Shown here one piece after another: positions 63,354 to 64,000 of a DNA stretch of 64,000 nucleotides. The notes under the pieces are model-generated. The model made no database searches. It had not been told where the DNA came from and saw nothing but the letters and a program-made list of their open reading frames with translations. This DNA is from Allobranchiibius sp. CTAmp26 (GTDB taxonomy: Bacteria; Actinomycetota; Actinomycetes; Actinomycetales; Dermatophilaceae). A program made the position numbers and the translations under genes. The stretch is from positions 1-64,000 of the forward strand of contig NZ_JAGEKR010000004.1 in the NCBI RefSeq assembly GCF_017565405.1, read 5' to 3'. Each line of letters starts with the position of its first letter. Position 1 is the stretch's first letter.

Positions 63354-64000
63354 GTGCCCAGTGCGTCCTCCCGACAGAGCCGTTCCATGTCTTCAACGAC
63401 CCCGACCTCCCCGGAAACGCCCGGTCCCGCATCCGCCTCACCGGCGCGTGGCCACGACCACCTGCGGGTGAAGGGCGCCCGGGAGCACAACCTGCGCAAC
63501 ATCTCGGTCGACATCCCGCGTGACTCCCTCGTGGTCTTCACCGGCCTGTCCGGTTCGGGGAAGTCCTCGCTGGCGTTCGACACGATCTTCGCGGAGGGAC
63601 AGCGCCGCTACGTCGAGTCGCTCTCGGCGTACGCGCGCCAGTTCCTGGGGCAGATGGACAAACCCGACGTCGACTTCATCGAGGGGCTGTCCCCGGCGGT
63701 CTCGATCGACCAGAAGTCGACCAACCGCAACCCGCGGTCCACGGTCGGCACCATCACCGAGGTCTACGACTACCTGCGGCTCCTCTTCGCGCGCGCCGGT
63801 CGCCCGCACTGCCCGGTCTGCGGCGAGCCGGTGGGGCGCCAGACGCCGCAGGCGATCGTCGACCAGCTCCTGGAACTGCCCGACCGCACGCGTTTCCAGA
63901 TGCTGGCGCCGGTGGTGCGGTCCCGCAAGGGCGAGTACGTCGACCTGTTCAGCGACCTGCAGGGCAAGGGCTATTCGCGCGCCCGGGTCGACGGCGTGGT
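63354..64000 (+). CDS. uvrA: Excinuclease ABC subunit A (5' part; cut by window end)
   Basis: The first 215 codons of UvrA, a DNA-damage sensor ATPase. [19 protein letters not shown] begins the conserved protein, [16 protein letters not shown] is the first Walker [18 protein letters not shown] follows, and [13 protein letters not shown] begins the first zinc module. The frame is open to base 64000. GTG 63354 lies six bases after TAGCAT (63342..63347), a leaderless start that gives a Ser/Pro-rich N-terminal extension of about 35 residues; ATG 63387 is an alternative. GGGTC-TGTCG-GACCC (63321..63335) is an inverted repeat over the -35 position. Confidence 0.96.
   Translation, partial: MPSASSRQSRSMSSTTPTSPETPGPASASPARGHDHLRVKGAREHNLRNISVDIPRDSLVVFTGLSGSGKSSLAFDTIFAEGQRRYVESLSAYARQFLGQMDKPDVDFIEGLSPAVSIDQKSTNRNPRSTVGTITEVYDYLRLLFARAGRPHCPVCGEPVGRQTPQAIVDQLLELPDRTRFQMLAPVVRSRKGEYVDLFSDLQGKGYSRARVDGV

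Overview
The window is a high-GC actinobacterial chromosome segment with no rRNA, tRNA, phage, insertion sequence or CRISPR array that I can see. GTG starts are common, genes often overlap by 4 bases (ATGA/GTGA), and many genes have no ribosome binding site but a TANNNT box 6-7 bases before the start codon. Gene order resembles Mycobacterium in two places (HIT-pgsA-acyltransferase-pimA-pdxS, and rpsA/coaE/uvrB/MFS/MBL/uvrA), but no mycolate genes are visible. I infer a non-mycolate actinomycete, probably Micrococcales and perhaps Dermacoccaceae-like. This placement is an inference from gene content and style, not from a marker gene.

Layout. 0.1-3.3 kb: a DUF559-like protein, an F420/deazaflavin-type oxidoreductase, and a minus-strand operon of a HipA-like kinase, DUF3037 and a YbaK-type deacylase. 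3.4-8.5 kb: the phosphatidylinositol mannoside operon (HIT hydrolase, pgsA, acyltransferase, pimA, a small membrane protein) followed by pdxS. 8.5-39.4 kb: a large cell-surface glycan island. It holds a sugar nucleotidyltransferase, three O-acyltransferases (two with C-terminal SGNH-like domains), GT-C membrane glycosyltransferases including two giant AftD-family (DUF3367) proteins, GT2 and GT4 enzymes, a MOP flippase, several methyltransferases, heptose-phosphate genes (hddA, gmhA), a DUF3068 protein, a UDP-glucuronate decarboxylase-like epimerase, and a 56-residue DUF2613-like membrane protein that lies next to the AftD-type operon. 39.4-39.76 kb: a gene-free repeat cluster. 39.8-42.4 kb: a methyltransferase and rpsA. 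42.4-46.8 kb: a four-gene ABC importer in ugpA-E-B-C order. 46.8-55.1 kb: SDR, coaE fused to a GrpB domain, MFS exporter, SHOCT and CHAP proteins, cation/proton antiporter, uvrB. 55.1-60.8 kb: an amine/omega-amino-acid catabolic operon (FAD oxidase, class III aminotransferase, mmsA) divergent from its likely MocR regulator. 60.9-64 kb: EamA exporter, NlpC/P60-like protein with its catalytic Cys replaced by Ser, MBL hydrolase, and the start of uvrA, which runs off the window.

How the parts may fit together. The island could build nucleotide sugars (heptose and pentose types), assemble them with cytoplasmic GT2/GT4 enzymes, flip the lipid-linked product, extend it outside the membrane with polyprenyl-phosphate-dependent GT-C enzymes, and decorate it by acylation and methylation. 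That is an inference from families; no product is known from the sequence.

Main points for a second look: (1) a conserved nested double palindrome at two separate convergent gene junctions; (2) the heptose/AftD glycan island with its missed small protein and recurring GTNAC direct repeats in its promoters; (3) leaderless upstream ORFs that end in a 4-base overlap with ugpA and rpsA; (4) the Cys-to-Ser NlpC/P60 protein; (5) the HipA-DUF3037-YbaK operon.
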